This document shows positions 1 to 8,053 of a DNA stretch of 64,000 nt, piece by piece. The notes under the pieces are model-generated. The model had not been told where the DNA came from, made no database searches, and saw nothing but the letters and a program-made list of their open reading frames with translations. A program made the position numbers and the translations under genes. The DNA is taken from positions 392,739-456,738 of the forward strand of contig NZ_LMIA01000013.1 in the NCBI RefSeq assembly GCF_001428565.1, in the 5' to 3' direction. Source of the DNA: Nocardioides sp. Root190 (GTDB lineage Bacteria > Actinomycetota > Actinomycetes > Propionibacteriales > Nocardioidaceae). How positions within the stretch are numbered: position 1 is the first letter of the stretch; each line of letters starts with the position of its first letter.

Positions 1-264
1 GACATCGGCCGCACCGCCCGCCTCCACCGCCCCCACCAACGACGAGCCATCCGGCTACGCGACCGCCGATGTCGCGGCGAAGGCTGCACCATCCCCGCCG
101 CCTGGTGCGAGATCCACCACAAGGTCCCCTGGAGCCAAAGCGGGCCAACAAGCGTCGAGGACGGCGTCTGCTTCTGCTCCCATCACCACCACCTCATCCA
201 CGACACCACCTACGACCACACCTGGCTCCCCAACGGCGACGTCCGCTTCCACCGACGACAGTGA
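1..264 (+). CDS. HNH endonuclease domain protein (DUF222/13E12-type), C-terminal fragment
   Basis: Frame 1 is open from the window edge to a TGA at 262-264, giving the last 87 residues of a protein that starts upstream. The visible part is an HNH nuclease fold: two zinc-type cysteines (CRGEGC), then WCEIHHKVPW, then CFCSHHHHLIHD, ending in LPNGDVRFHRRQ. This layout is typical of the abundant actinobacterial DUF222/13E12 family, in which an N-terminal DUF222 region precedes a C-terminal HNH domain. Such genes are often multicopy and are thought to be mobile or selfish; their physiological role is not established. The start and the DUF222 part are outside the window. The call rests on the HNH residues only. 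Confidence 0.85.
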   Translation, partial: DIGRTARLHRPHQRRAIRLRDRRCRGEGCTIPAAWCEIHHKVPWSQSGPTSVEDGVCFCSHHHHLIHDTTYDHTWLPNGDVRFHRRQ

Positions 265-333
265 AGACGACGATGAAGACCCCAGCGGGGACATCAGTGA
301 GCCCTGAGAGCCGGCCTCCCGCACAATGTCCCC

Positions 334-549
334 ATGGACGACACCCGCTATGGCAAGGCCCCCCGCTGGCGGATACTGGCGCTCGGCCTGCCGTGGGCGC
401 TGATGCTGACCATCGGCGGCGGCTACCTCACGCTCGTGTCGTGGGGCGTGATCGGTGACGAAGAGTCGAAGTCCCTCAGCATGATCGGACCGCTGTGCGC
501 CGGCCTCGGCATCGCCCTCGGCTTCGTCTGCCTGCGACCGCGCCCGTAG
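334..549 (+). CDS. Small hypothetical membrane protein
   Basis: A 71-residue protein starting at ATG 334. It has two hydrophobic stretches (about residues 13-37 and 50-66) separated by a short acidic loop (GDEESKSLS), so a two-helix inner-membrane protein is likely. The C-terminus is a short basic tail. I do not recognise the family. It stands alone between the HNH fragment and the convergent regulator gene and shows normal high-GC third-position bias, so it is probably real, but no function can be assigned. Confidence 0.55.
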   Translation: MDDTRYGKAPRWRILALGLPWALMLTIGGGYLTLVSWGVIGDEESKSLSMIGPLCAGLGIALGFVCLRPRP

Positions 550-560
550 GGCGCGTCTCC

Positions 561-1049
561 CTAGGCGCCTGCGGCCCTCAACCGGTGCGCTTCGCCCAAC
601 CACGGCTTGACCCACGTCATGGCCTCGGGGCGCAGCGGCTCCCCGCAGGCACTGCACGACTCGGCGCGGGTCGTCTCCTCGCCGCACGTCTCGTGCACGA
701 GCGTCATGTGGCCGCCGCCGTCGGGGGTGTCGGTGTGCTTCTCCGCCCAGATCGCGAGGTGGTTCAGCATCGGGAGCAGGTCGGCGGACGCCTCGGTGGC
801 GACGTAGCGCTGACGGGTCCGGCCGTCGCGGACGTAGTCGACGGTCTCCAGCAGACCTGACTCCACCATCGCGCGCAGCCGGCGGGCGAGCACGGCCTCG
901 GAGATGCCCAGGTTGTCGCGCAGCCCGTCGAAGCGGCCGTTGCCGTGCAGGACGTCGCGGACGATGAGCAGGACCCACGGGTCGCCGAGGACGTCGAGCG
1001 AGCGCCGGACCGGGCAGAGCTCGGTCGACCAGTCGGATCTCAGCGGCAT
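561..1049 (-). CDS. HxlR-family winged-helix transcriptional regulator
   Basis: A 162-residue DNA-binding protein. The start ATG at 1049 gives an N-terminus CPVRRSLDVLGDPWVLLIV, the usual HxlR opening with its conserved cysteine followed by the winged helix (FDGLRDNLGISEAVLARRL) and wing. The C-terminal 50 residues carry extra cysteines (ETCGEE, SCSACGEPL), reminiscent of a small zinc-binding knuckle seen in longer HxlR proteins. It is divergent from an MFS transporter, with only about 45 bp between the probable starts, so it likely regulates that transporter and itself. Ligand or redox signal is unknown. An in-frame upstream extension is possible, but the family alignment supports 1049. Confidence 0.85.
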   Translation of the reverse strand: MPLRSDWSTELCPVRRSLDVLGDPWVLLIVRDVLHGNGRFDGLRDNLGISEAVLARRLRAMVESGLLETVDYVRDGRTRQRYVATEASADLLPMLNHLAIWAEKHTDTPDGGGHMTLVHETCGEETTRAESCSACGEPLRPEAMTWVKPWLGEAHRLRAAGA

Positions 1050-1093
1050 GGGTGCTAGCGTACGGGAGCAACTTCGTTCAAGAAAGTCATCCG

Positions 1094-2398
1094 TTGACCC
1101 TCGACGCCCGTCCCACCACCCGCCGGCGCTTCCATCCCGCCTGGGCGGTCGCTGCCGTCGCCTTCGTGGCGTTGATCGGCGCGGCCGGCTTCCGGGCGGC
1201 GCCCGGCGCGTTGATGGTGCCGCTGCACGACGAGTTCGGCTGGTCGACGAGCGTGATGTCACTCGCCGTCAGCATCAACCTGCTGCTGTTCGGGCTGACC
1301 GCACCGTTCGCAGCGGCACTCATGGACAAGTTCGGCATCCGCCAGGTCGTGGTCGTCGCACTCAGCCTGGTCGCCCTGGGCGCCGGCGGCAGCGTGCTGA
1401 TGACGGCGTCGTGGCAGCTGCTGGTCTTCTGGGGCGTGCTGATCGGCCTGGGCACCGGGTCGATGGCGCTCGTCCTCGCCGCCACCATCGCCAACCGCTG
1501 GTTCCACGCCCGCCGCGGGCTGGTCATGGGGATCCTGACCGCAGGATCCGCGACCGGACAGCTGATCTTCCTGCCTGTCGTCGCCCACCTCGCCGACAGC
1601 GCGGGCTGGCGGCAGGCGTCCCTGGTCGTCGCGGTGGCAGCCCTCGCCGTCGTACCCCTCGTCTGGTTCGTCGTGCGCGACCACCCCCACGAGCGCGGGG
1701 TGCTGCCGTACGGCGCTCCCGCGGACCACGTGCCTCCTGCCCCGGTGACCGGCGGTGCGGCCCGTCGGGCGATCGAGGGGCTCACCTACGCCTCGAAGCA
1801 CTGGTCGTTCTGGGCGCTCGCGATCGCCTTCGCCATCTGCGGCGCCACGACCAACGGGCTGATCGGCATCCACTTCATCCCCTCGGCGCACGACCACGGG
1901 ATGTCGAGCACGACCGCCGCGGGCCTGCTCGCCGCGGTCGGGGTCTTCGACATCATCGGCACGATCGCCTCGGGGTGGCTGACCGACAAGTTCGACCCGC
2001 GGATGCTGCTCGTCCTCTACTACCTCTTCCGCGGGCTGGGCCTGCTGCTCCTGCCGCAGCTCCTCGCGGACTCAGTTCACCCCAGCATGATCCTGTTCAT
2101 CGTGATCTACGGCCTGGACTGGGTCGCCACCGTGCCACCGACGGTCGCACTGTGCCGCGAGGCCTTCGGTGACCGGGGCACGATCGTGTTCGGCTGGGTC
2201 TTCGCCTCCCACCAGATCGGCGCGGCCGTGGCCGCGCTCGGCGCCGGCGTCATCCGCGACACCTTCGGCACCTACACCTATGCCTGGTGGGCCGGTGGCG
2301 CGCTCTGCGCGATCGCCGCTGTGCTCTCGGTCATGGTCGGAACCGGACCGGAGAGCAGCGCCCGGGCCGAGGCGGCACTGCCCGCTCTCGAGAAGTAG
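1094..2398 (+). CDS. MFS transporter
   Basis: A 434-residue major facilitator with about 12 hydrophobic segments, a central loop near DHPHERGVLPYG, and the MFS-type segments MDKFGIRQ and LTDKFDPR after helices 2 and 8. It resembles the actinobacterial OFA/monocarboxylate-like MFS group, but the substrate cannot be read from sequence. I chose the TTG at 1094 (giving TLDARPTTRRRFHPAW). An in-frame GTG at 1052 would leave only 2 bp to the divergent HxlR start, with no room for a promoter. Divergent pairing with the HxlR gene suggests inducible efflux or uptake. The exact start is uncertain. Confidence 0.8.
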   Translation: MTLDARPTTRRRFHPAWAVAAVAFVALIGAAGFRAAPGALMVPLHDEFGWSTSVMSLAVSINLLLFGLTAPFAAALMDKFGIRQVVVVALSLVALGAGGSVLMTASWQLLVFWGVLIGLGTGSMALVLAATIANRWFHARRGLVMGILTAGSATGQLIFLPVVAHLADSAGWRQASLVVAVAALAVVPLVWFVVRDHPHERGVLPYGAPADHVPPAPVTGGAARRAIEGLTYASKHWSFWALAIAFAICGATTNGLIGIHFIPSAHDHGMSSTTAAGLLAAVGVFDIIGTIASGWLTDKFDPRMLLVLYYLFRGLGLLLLPQLLADSVHPSMILFIVIYGLDWVATVPPTVALCREAFGDRGTIVFGWVFASHQIGAAVAALGAGVIRDTFGTYTYAWWAGGALCAIAAVLSVMVGTGPESSARAEAALPALEK

Positions 2399-2425
2399 GC
2401 TCGCCCCACGGCCGGTTCCCGGCCG

Positions 2426-2465
2426 CCGGACGAGGGAGCCGTACCCGGAGCGCGACAAGACGGCC
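2426..2465 (+). promoter_or_regulatory. Guanidine-III (ykkC-III) riboswitch
   Basis: The 40-nt segment reads CCGGACGAGGGAGCCGUACC then CGGAGCGCGACAAGACGGCC. This matches the compact ykkC-III pseudoknot as I recall it: stem 1 CCGG (2426-2429) with CCGG (2445-2448), and stem 2 GCCGU (2438-2442) with ACGGC (2460-2464), with the conserved ACGAG and ACAAGACGG segments. Stem 2 ends next to the ribosome binding site (AAGGAAG, about 2468-2474) of the SugE-type gene, so guanidinium would be expected to control translation initiation. The gene served is the expected type for this class. Confidence 0.88.
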
Positions 2466-2483
2466 ATGAAGGAAGTGGCTGTC

Positions 2484-2798
2484 ATGGCCTGGTTCGTGCT
2501 CGTCCTCTCCGGTGTCCTCGAAGCAGCGTGGGCGACCGCGCTCTCCCGCTCCGAAGGCTTCACCCGGCTCACGCCATCGGTGATCTTCGGCGTCACCGTC
2601 GTGGCCAGCATGCTCGGTCTCGGCTATGCGATGCGGACCCTGCCGGTCGGCACCGCCTATGCGGTGTGGGTCGGCATCGGCGCGTCACTCACCGTTGCCG
2701 TGGCGATGGTGTCCGGCGACGAGCCGGTCAGCGCGGCGCGGATCCTGCTGATCCTCGGCCTCGTCGGCTGCGTGATCGGCCTCAAGCTCGTCCACTGA
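2484..2798 (+). CDS. sugE: SMR-family guanidinium exporter (SugE/Gdx type)
   Basis: A 104-residue, four-helix small multidrug resistance protein beginning MAWFVLVLSGVLEAAWATAL. The conserved membrane-embedded glutamate (LEAAW, Glu13) is present, and GTAYAVWVGIGA is the characteristic helix-3 motif. Members next to guanidine riboswitches export guanidinium in exchange for protons. ATG 2484 is preceded by AAGGAAG at good spacing; an upstream ATG at 2466 would overlap the riboswitch. The last 114 bp overlap the convergent minus-strand gene that ends at 2685. Confidence 0.9.
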   Translation: MAWFVLVLSGVLEAAWATALSRSEGFTRLTPSVIFGVTVVASMLGLGYAMRTLPVGTAYAVWVGIGASLTVAVAMVSGDEPVSAARILLILGLVGCVIGLKLVH

Positions 2799-3311
2799 GC
2801 CGAGCAGCCAGCTCGCCAGGACCCGGCAGTCCCCCTCGGCGTACCAGTGCAGCTCGAGGCGCTCCGCCCGGCACCGCACCGGCAGCAGTCCGGCGAGCTC
2901 CGCCGCGACGGACGCCACCGACACCTCGGGTGAGAGGTGGTCCAGCGTCAGATGAGGTACGACGTCCGCGAACTCCCCCGCATACGGCGGGCACTCCGGG
3001 AACGCCTCCCAGAGCGCTGCGGTGAGTGCGGCGAACGGACCGGGCGGGTCGGGCACGACGTGGACGATCCCGTCCGGGAAGGCCGCGACCTCGGCCAGGG
3101 TGACGTCGAAGGACGCCGTCGCAGCTGCGATCGCAGCGATCCGGGCGAGGTCGACCGCGCCCGGCTCGGCGAGGAACGGGGCCAGCGCCGTGACGTGGGC
3201 GTGCGTGAAGGCGGGGTCCCGCGACACCCACGCGGGGTCGTAGTGCTGCCACCGGGCGCGCACCCAGGTGTCGAGGGCCGGGACGGGGACCGCCAGGACC
3301 GTGTGAGCCAC
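2685..3311 (-). CDS. 2H phosphoesterase (2'-5' RNA ligase superfamily) protein
   Basis: A 208-residue protein from GTG 3311 (MAHTVLAVPVPALD). Two H-x-T signatures, HVTAL near residue 43 and HLTLDH near residue 128, are the paired catalytic motifs of the 2H phosphoesterase superfamily (LigT/CPD-like), which hydrolyse or ligate 2',3'-cyclic or 2'-5' phosphodiester bonds. The spacing and the terminal region ELHWYAEGDCRVLASWLL fit actinobacterial members of unknown substrate. The C-terminal 38 codons run antisense into sugE; this acidic and His-rich tail (ELEADHAADEAEDQQ) looks poorly conserved and may be run-through into the neighbour. It is divergent from cobT, with 24 bp between starts. Confidence 0.72.
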   Translation of the reverse strand: MAHTVLAVPVPALDTWVRARWQHYDPAWVSRDPAFTHAHVTALAPFLAEPGAVDLARIAAIAAATASFDVTLAEVAAFPDGIVHVVPDPPGPFAALTAALWEAFPECPPYAGEFADVVPHLTLDHLSPEVSVASVAAELAGLLPVRCRAERLELHWYAEGDCRVLASWLLGSVDELEADHAADEAEDQQDPRRADRLVAGHHRHGNGE

Positions 3312-3335
3312 GTCGTGACGGTAGCGTTCGGGCCC

Positions 3336-4370
3336 ATGAGCACCATCGCTGCACCCGATCCTGCCGTCCGTTCCGCCGCTGCCGAGCGACTCGCGGGGCT
3401 GGCGACGCCTGCCGGCGCCCTGGGCCGGCTCGGCGAGCTCGGCGTGTGGCTCTCCGCCGTGCAGGGCGTGTGCCCGCCGGCTCGGCTCGACAACGTCCGG
3501 CTGGTGATCTTCGCGGGCGACCACGGGGTCGCCCAGCACGGCGTCTCCGCCTATCCCCCGGCGATCACGCCCGCGATGGTGCGCACCTTCGTGCTCGGCA
3601 AGGCCGGAGTCTCCGCACTCGCGGCAGCCCACGACGTCCACGTCCGGGTGCTCGACATCGGCGTGGACGACGACCTCGAGGGCGTGCCCGCGGAGGTGCT
3701 CGCGCACAAGGTGCGCCGCAGCAGCGGCGCGATCCATGCCGAGGACGCCCTCACCGCGGAGGAGACGGCGAAGGCGATCGAGACCGGCCGGGCCGTCGCC
3801 CGCGAGGAGATCGCCGCCGGTGCGCAGCTGCTCCTGTCGGGCGACATGGGCATCGGCAACACGACTCCCGCGGCCGCGATGGTGGCGGCCGCGCTCGGCC
3901 TGCCCGCCGCCGAGGTGACCGGCCGCGGCACCGGCGTCGACGACGCCTCGCTGCTGCTCAAGCAGGCCGTCGTGCAGCAGGCACTCGACCGTGCGGGCGA
4001 CCGCCTCGACGACCCGATCCAGACCTTGCAGGCCATCAGCAGCGCCGATCTCGCCGCGACCGTGGGCTATCTCCTCGAGGCGGCCGCGCACGGCGTACCC
4101 GTCCTCCTGGACGGCCTGATGTCCGTCGCCTGCGCACTCACCGCCGAGCGGATCGAGCCGGGCGTCTCCGCGTGGTTCGCCGCCGGCCACCGCTCCACCG
4201 AGCCCGCCCAGTCCCTCGCCCTGGACAAGCTCGGCCTGGAGCCGGTCCTCGACCTCGGGCTGCGCCTCGGCGAGGGCTCCGGTGCGGTTGCGGCCGTCCC
4301 GGTCCTGCGCTCGGCGTCCGCGCTGCTGCGTGACGTCGCGCTGCTCGCCGACCTGATGCCGCCCGAGTGA
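3336..4370 (+). CDS. cobT: Nicotinate-nucleotide--dimethylbenzimidazole phosphoribosyltransferase
   Basis: A 344-residue CobT (CobU in Pseudomonas naming). It transfers ribose phosphate from nicotinate mononucleotide to dimethylbenzimidazole, making alpha-ribazole phosphate for the lower axial ligand. Diagnostic segments: LGRLGELG near the N-terminus, FAGDHGVAQHGVSAYP, SGDMGIGNTTPAAAM, and the catalytic-glutamate loop LRLGEGSGA near the C-terminus. Length equals the usual family size of about 340-350. The stop overlaps the start of cobS by 4 bp (GTGA), so the two are translationally coupled. BluB, which supplies its base substrate, lies at 18.8 kb. Confidence 0.95.
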   Translation: MSTIAAPDPAVRSAAAERLAGLATPAGALGRLGELGVWLSAVQGVCPPARLDNVRLVIFAGDHGVAQHGVSAYPPAITPAMVRTFVLGKAGVSALAAAHDVHVRVLDIGVDDDLEGVPAEVLAHKVRRSSGAIHAEDALTAEETAKAIETGRAVAREEIAAGAQLLLSGDMGIGNTTPAAAMVAAALGLPAAEVTGRGTGVDDASLLLKQAVVQQALDRAGDRLDDPIQTLQAISSADLAATVGYLLEAAAHGVPVLLDGLMSVACALTAERIEPGVSAWFAAGHRSTEPAQSLALDKLGLEPVLDLGLRLGEGSGAVAAVPVLRSASALLRDVALLADLMPPE

Positions 4371-5191
4371 GCGAGCCCGACGACGCAGCCGACGACGCAG
4401 CCGAAGGACCGGCTGGTCCACCCCGGGCCGCCGTGGTCGGACGCAGTCTCCGACTCGCGATCGGCATGCTGACGGCGCTGCGCGTGCCGCCCGTCCTCAC
4501 GGTCACGCCGGGCACCGCAACCGGTGCCCTGCTCCTCGCGCCGATCGCCGTGCTCCCCCTCGGCGTGCTCGTCGGCGCCACCCTCTGGGTCGGCGGTCGC
4601 CTCGAGCTCCCCGCCCTCGCCGTCGCCTTCGTCGCGATCGCACTGCTCGCGGCCGGCAGCCGCGCGCTGCACCTGGACGGACTGTCCGACGTCGTGGACG
4701 GCCTGACCTCGTCCTACGACCGCGATCGCGCGCTGTCGGTCATGAAGTCGGGTACGGCGGGCCCGGCCGGTGTCGCCGCCCTCGTCCTGGTCCTCGGCGC
4801 CCAGGCCGCGGCCCTGACCTGCTTCGTGCCCTGGGACACCACCGAGCTCCGCCTCCCGGTCATCGCCGGACTCGCGGTCTGCGCATCCCGGGCGGCGCTC
4901 TGGATCACCTGCTGCACCCTCGCTCCTCCGGCGCGCGAGGACGGTCTCGGCGTGAGCTTCACGCGGCGGATCCCCGTCCCCGTGGCGGCCCTCGGCTGGA
5001 TCGGCCTCGCCGCGCTCGCCATGCTCATCGACCCGGTCCGTGGGCCGGTGACGGTCGCCGTCGCCGCCGTGGTCGTGCTCGCACTGACGCTGCGCACCGT
5101 GCGCCGCTTCGGTGGTGTCACCGGCGACGTGTTCGGCGCCGGGATCGAGCTCACCCTCGCCGTGCTGCTGATCGGGCTGGCCGGGGCCTGA
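4367..5191 (+). CDS. cobS: Adenosylcobinamide-GDP ribazoletransferase (cobalamin synthase)
   Basis: A 274-residue integral membrane protein that joins adenosylcobinamide-GDP with alpha-ribazole (phosphate), the last assembly step. Recognisable features are the acidic motif HLDGLSDVVDGL near residue 103, the SYDRDRALSVMKSGTAGPAG segment, and five or six hydrophobic helices ending in FGAGIELTLAVLLIGLAGA. GTG 4367 overlaps cobT. It adds an acidic, probably disordered N-terminal extension (SEPDDAADDAAEGPAG) before the usual start LRLAIGMLTALRVPP, so a shorter start is possible. It converges on cobU with an 18-bp gap. Confidence 0.93.
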   Translation: MSEPDDAADDAAEGPAGPPRAAVVGRSLRLAIGMLTALRVPPVLTVTPGTATGALLLAPIAVLPLGVLVGATLWVGGRLELPALAVAFVAIALLAAGSRALHLDGLSDVVDGLTSSYDRDRALSVMKSGTAGPAGVAALVLVLGAQAAALTCFVPWDTTELRLPVIAGLAVCASRAALWITCCTLAPPAREDGLGVSFTRRIPVPVAALGWIGLAALAMLIDPVRGPVTVAVAAVVVLALTLRTVRRFGGVTGDVFGAGIELTLAVLLIGLAGA

Positions 5192-5209
5192 GCCCCCACC
5201 GGTCGGGTC

Positions 5210-5731
5210 TCAGATCTTCAGCACCCGGCCGGCGACGACGAGGTGCACCTCGTCGCAGACCGCGCCGACCCGCTGGTTGATCGTCCCGAGCAGGTCGCGG
5301 AACAGTCGCGCCGACCGGTGCTCGGGGACGACGCCGAGGCCGACCTCGTTGGTCACCAGGACCACCGGGACACCCGCTCCTGCGAGCGCTGCGGTCACGA
5401 GGTCGAACCGACCGAGCACGTGCTCCTCGACCTGATCCACCGGCGCCTCCCACAGCGATGCCTGGTCGATGACGGCGCTCAGCCAGGTGCCCAGGCAGTC
5501 CACCAGCACGGGCTGCCCGGCCGCGTCGAGCACTCCGGCGATGTCCTGGGTCTCCTCGGTGGTCCACGACGCCGGGCGCCGCACCCGGTGCGCGGCGATG
5601 CGCGCGGCCCAGTCGGCGTCGTCGTACACAGGTCCGGCGGCGAGGTAGACGACCTCGTCGTGCTCGGCGAGCAGCTCCTCGGCATGGCGCGACTTGCCGG
5701 ACCGGACCCCGCCCGTCACCAGGATCCTCAC
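5210..5731 (-). CDS. cobU: Adenosylcobinamide kinase / adenosylcobinamide-phosphate guanylyltransferase
   Basis: A 173-residue CobU/CobP. It phosphorylates adenosylcobinamide and then transfers GMP, producing the CobS substrate. The P-loop GGVRSGKS is at residues 7-14; WTTEE and VDCLGTWL match the substrate and metal-binding regions; VTNEVGLGVVPE is the family signature. The GTG start (5731) lies 1 bp beyond the TGA of the upstream RNase II-like gene (5735-5733), so translation is probably coupled to a gene unrelated to cobalamin. It is convergent with cobT-cobS. Length is normal for the family. Confidence 0.93.
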   Translation of the reverse strand: MRILVTGGVRSGKSRHAEELLAEHDEVVYLAAGPVYDDADWAARIAAHRVRRPASWTTEETQDIAGVLDAAGQPVLVDCLGTWLSAVIDQASLWEAPVDQVEEHVLGRFDLVTAALAGAGVPVVLVTNEVGLGVVPEHRSARLFRDLLGTINQRVGAVCDEVHLVVAGRVLKI

Positions 5732-5732
5732 C

Positions 5733-7190
5733 TCACGCCCCCGAGGTCCCCGCGGGCGACGCCACCGTGAAGGAGACCTTGCGAGCCTGGAGGTCGGCGC
5801 TGGCCAGCGTGGCCGTGACCTCGCCACCGAGCGGCAGCGGCCCTGCCGAGGTCACCGGCGCCTCGACGCCGACCTCCTCGATCAGGAGCACCCCGTTGGT
5901 CGCCTCGTCGTCACGCACGGAGGTCACCACGCCCTCGAACTGCTCCCCCACCCGGTCGGCGAGCAGGGCCGCCTCGATCAGGTCGAGGACCGCACGCTGG
6001 TAGGAACCGGCGCGGCGACCGGAGTCCTGCAGGGTCTTCGGCAGCCCGGGCAGCGCAGCGCGCACCCAGTCCGGCACGGGCTCACCGGCGCAGATCGCGA
6101 GGCACACCTCGCCGGCGTACCGGTCGCCCAGGCGGCGCAGCGGCGCCGTCACGTGGGCGTACTCCGCCGCGATCGCCGAGTGCATCGTCTGCTCGGGCAG
6201 CTCGCCGTCGAAGGCGGCGTACCCGCTCCCCCGGAGCAGTCGGGTGCACGCGACCACCATCGCCTGGTGCTGCGAGCGGGACGGGTCGAGCGAGCGGATG
6301 AATCCGGCGTAGTCGAGGTCGGCGGGCCAGTCGATCCGCAGGCCCTTGGCGACCCGGCGCAGTCGCTCCACGTCACGCGGGTCGGCGGGCGGCAACGTCC
6401 GCAGCAGGCCGACCTTCGCCCCGACCATCAGCGACGCGGCGCCGATGCCGGTGAGGAGCGAGATCTGGGCGTTCCACTGCTCGACCGGAAGCTGCTCGCG
6501 GAAGACCAGGTGGAGGCTGCCGTCGCTCTCCTCGATCTCCTGCTCCGGCAGGGGGAGCGAGATGCCGCCACGGGCCGTCTCCTGCGCCTCGCGGAGCAGG
6601 CCGACCTCCTTGAGCAGGGAGAGCACGTCGTCCGCGGTGCCGTCGTCGAGTGCCGCCTGCGCCTCGACGTAGGACCACCGCCGGGTCGACCTGACGAGTG
6701 CGCGCTCGACGTGCACGTCGGTGCACGAGCCCTCGGCGTCGACGGCGAGGGTCCACAGCAGCGAGGGGCAGACCTGGTCGGGCAGCAACGAGGCGGCGCC
6801 CTCCGACAACGCGGGCGGGTGCAGCGGGATCCGGCTGCTGGCGCCGTACAAGGTCTCGCCCCGGCGGTTGGCCTCGAGGTCGATCGGGTCGCCCGCCGTC
6901 ACGAACGCGGCGACGTCGGCGATCGCGTAGTGGACGACGAAACCGTCGCCCGCGCGCTCGATGTGCACCGCCTGGTCGAGGTCCATCGAGCCGGCCGGGT
7001 CGATGGTGACGAACGGCAGGTCGGTGCGGTCCAGCTCGGGGAGCACGACGGCCGCTGCGGCCTTCTCGGCGGCGGCGGTCACCTCGGCGGAGAACTCTCC
7101 GGGGAGCTCCAGCTCCTGCGCGATCGCCCGGAACCCCTCCTGGAGCGTCGGGGAGCTCACCTTGACCCGGACCACGAGGTTGCTCGGCAT
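5733..7190 (-). CDS. RNB-domain ribonuclease (RNase II/R family)
   Basis: A 485-residue exoribonuclease. The RNB catalytic segment TIDPAGSMDLDQAVHI (about residues 62-77) carries the conserved metal-binding aspartates; HYAIADVAAFV, RRGETLY and IPLHPPALSEGAASLLP follow in the order seen in the family. HSAIAAEYAHVTAPLRRLGDRY corresponds to the C-terminal RNB motif. It lacks obvious N-terminal cold-shock domains and has a short C-terminal beta-rich region, as in other actinobacterial RNB proteins. Expected role: processive 3'-5' degradation of RNA in the cytoplasm. ATG 7190 was chosen because the protein then starts MPSNLVVRVKV. cobU follows immediately. Confidence 0.88.
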   Translation of the reverse strand: MPSNLVVRVKVSSPTLQEGFRAIAQELELPGEFSAEVTAAAEKAAAAVVLPELDRTDLPFVTIDPAGSMDLDQAVHIERAGDGFVVHYAIADVAAFVTAGDPIDLEANRRGETLYGASSRIPLHPPALSEGAASLLPDQVCPSLLWTLAVDAEGSCTDVHVERALVRSTRRWSYVEAQAALDDGTADDVLSLLKEVGLLREAQETARGGISLPLPEQEIEESDGSLHLVFREQLPVEQWNAQISLLTGIGAASLMVGAKVGLLRTLPPADPRDVERLRRVAKGLRIDWPADLDYAGFIRSLDPSRSQHQAMVVACTRLLRGSGYAAFDGELPEQTMHSAIAAEYAHVTAPLRRLGDRYAGEVCLAICAGEPVPDWVRAALPGLPKTLQDSGRRAGSYQRAVLDLIEAALLADRVGEQFEGVVTSVRDDEATNGVLLIEEVGVEAPVTSAGPLPLGGEVTATLASADLQARKVSFTVASPAGTSGA

Positions 7191-7225
7191 GCGAGGGACA
7201 TTACCGGGGCCCCTATCCTTGCCCG

Positions 7226-8005
7226 GTGCTGATCCTGCTGCCACCGAGCGAGGGCAAGTCCGAGCCGAGGCGCGGCAAGCCGCTGGACCTCGCGTCCCTG
7301 ACCTCGCCGGAGCTCACGCCCGCGCGGCGGGAGGTCCTCGACGCCCTCGTCACCCTCTGCCGTGACGACGCCGACAAGGCCGCCGCGGTCCTCGGCCTCT
7401 CCCCCGGTCAGGTCGACCTCGTCGCCCGCAACGCCGGCCTGCCGACGGCACCGACCGCTCGGGCGGACCGGATCTACACCGGCGTCCTGTACGACGCCCT
7501 CGACGTCGAGACCCTGTCGGCCGCCGCGAAGCGCCGCGCCACCAGCCGGCTCGCGGTGGCCTCCAGCCTGTTCGGGATGGTGCGGCCGGGCGACCGCCTG
7601 CCGTCGTACCGGCTCTCCGGCGACGCCTCCCTGCCGGCCCTCGGCCCGGTCGCGTCGATCTGGCGCGAGGCGTTGCCGGCCGTCATGACCGACGCGATCG
7701 GCAAGGGCCTGTTCGTCGACCTGCGCTCCGGGATGTACGCCAACTTCTGGCGCCCCGGCCCCGAGCTCGCGAAGCGGACCGCCACCGTGCGCGTCCTGCA
7801 CGAGCACAACGGCACCCGCAAGGTCGTCAGCCACTTCAACAAGGCGACCAAGGGCCGCATCGTGCGGGCCCTGCTCGAGGACGGCGCCGACCCGCGCACC
7901 CCGACCGCGCTCGCCGCGACACTGGAACGTCTCGGCTGGAGCGTCGAGGTCGACGCCCCGACCAGGAACGGCACCCAGCTCGACGTGGTCGTCAGCGACC
8001 TCTGA
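7226..8005 (+). CDS. yaaA: YaaA family peroxide-stress protein (DUF328)
   Basis: A 259-residue member of the YaaA family. It begins MLILLPPSEGKSEP and contains YTGVLYDAL, ASSLFGMVRPGD, YRLSGDASLP, DLRSGMYANFW and VSHFNKATKGRIVRAL, all typical blocks. In Escherichia coli YaaA lowers free iron and limits oxidative DNA damage; the fold binds DNA. A TATCCT box at 7214-7219 places a predicted transcription start at about the GTG itself (7226), so a leaderless transcript is possible. It is divergent from the RNase II-like gene with 35 bp between starts. Confidence 0.9.
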   Translation: MLILLPPSEGKSEPRRGKPLDLASLTSPELTPARREVLDALVTLCRDDADKAAAVLGLSPGQVDLVARNAGLPTAPTARADRIYTGVLYDALDVETLSAAAKRRATSRLAVASSLFGMVRPGDRLPSYRLSGDASLPALGPVASIWREALPAVMTDAIGKGLFVDLRSGMYANFWRPGPELAKRTATVRVLHEHNGTRKVVSHFNKATKGRIVRALLEDGADPRTPTALAATLERLGWSVEVDAPTRNGTQLDVVVSDL

Positions 8006-8053
8006 GCCGTCGACCGGCCGGGACCACCAACGGCCGGACCCTCGACGGCCGGG

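Noticed and set aside
1-264. HNH fragment as evidence of an active mobile element at the left edge.
   Set aside because: No terminal repeats, transposase or integrase are visible, and only the last 87 residues are in view; the DUF222/HNH family is common in actinobacterial chromosomes.
2685-2798. Antisense overlap of the 2H phosphoesterase tail with sugE as a regulatory device.
   Set aside because: The overlapping tail is low-complexity and looks like run-through to the next stop codon; nothing indicates a specific antisense function.
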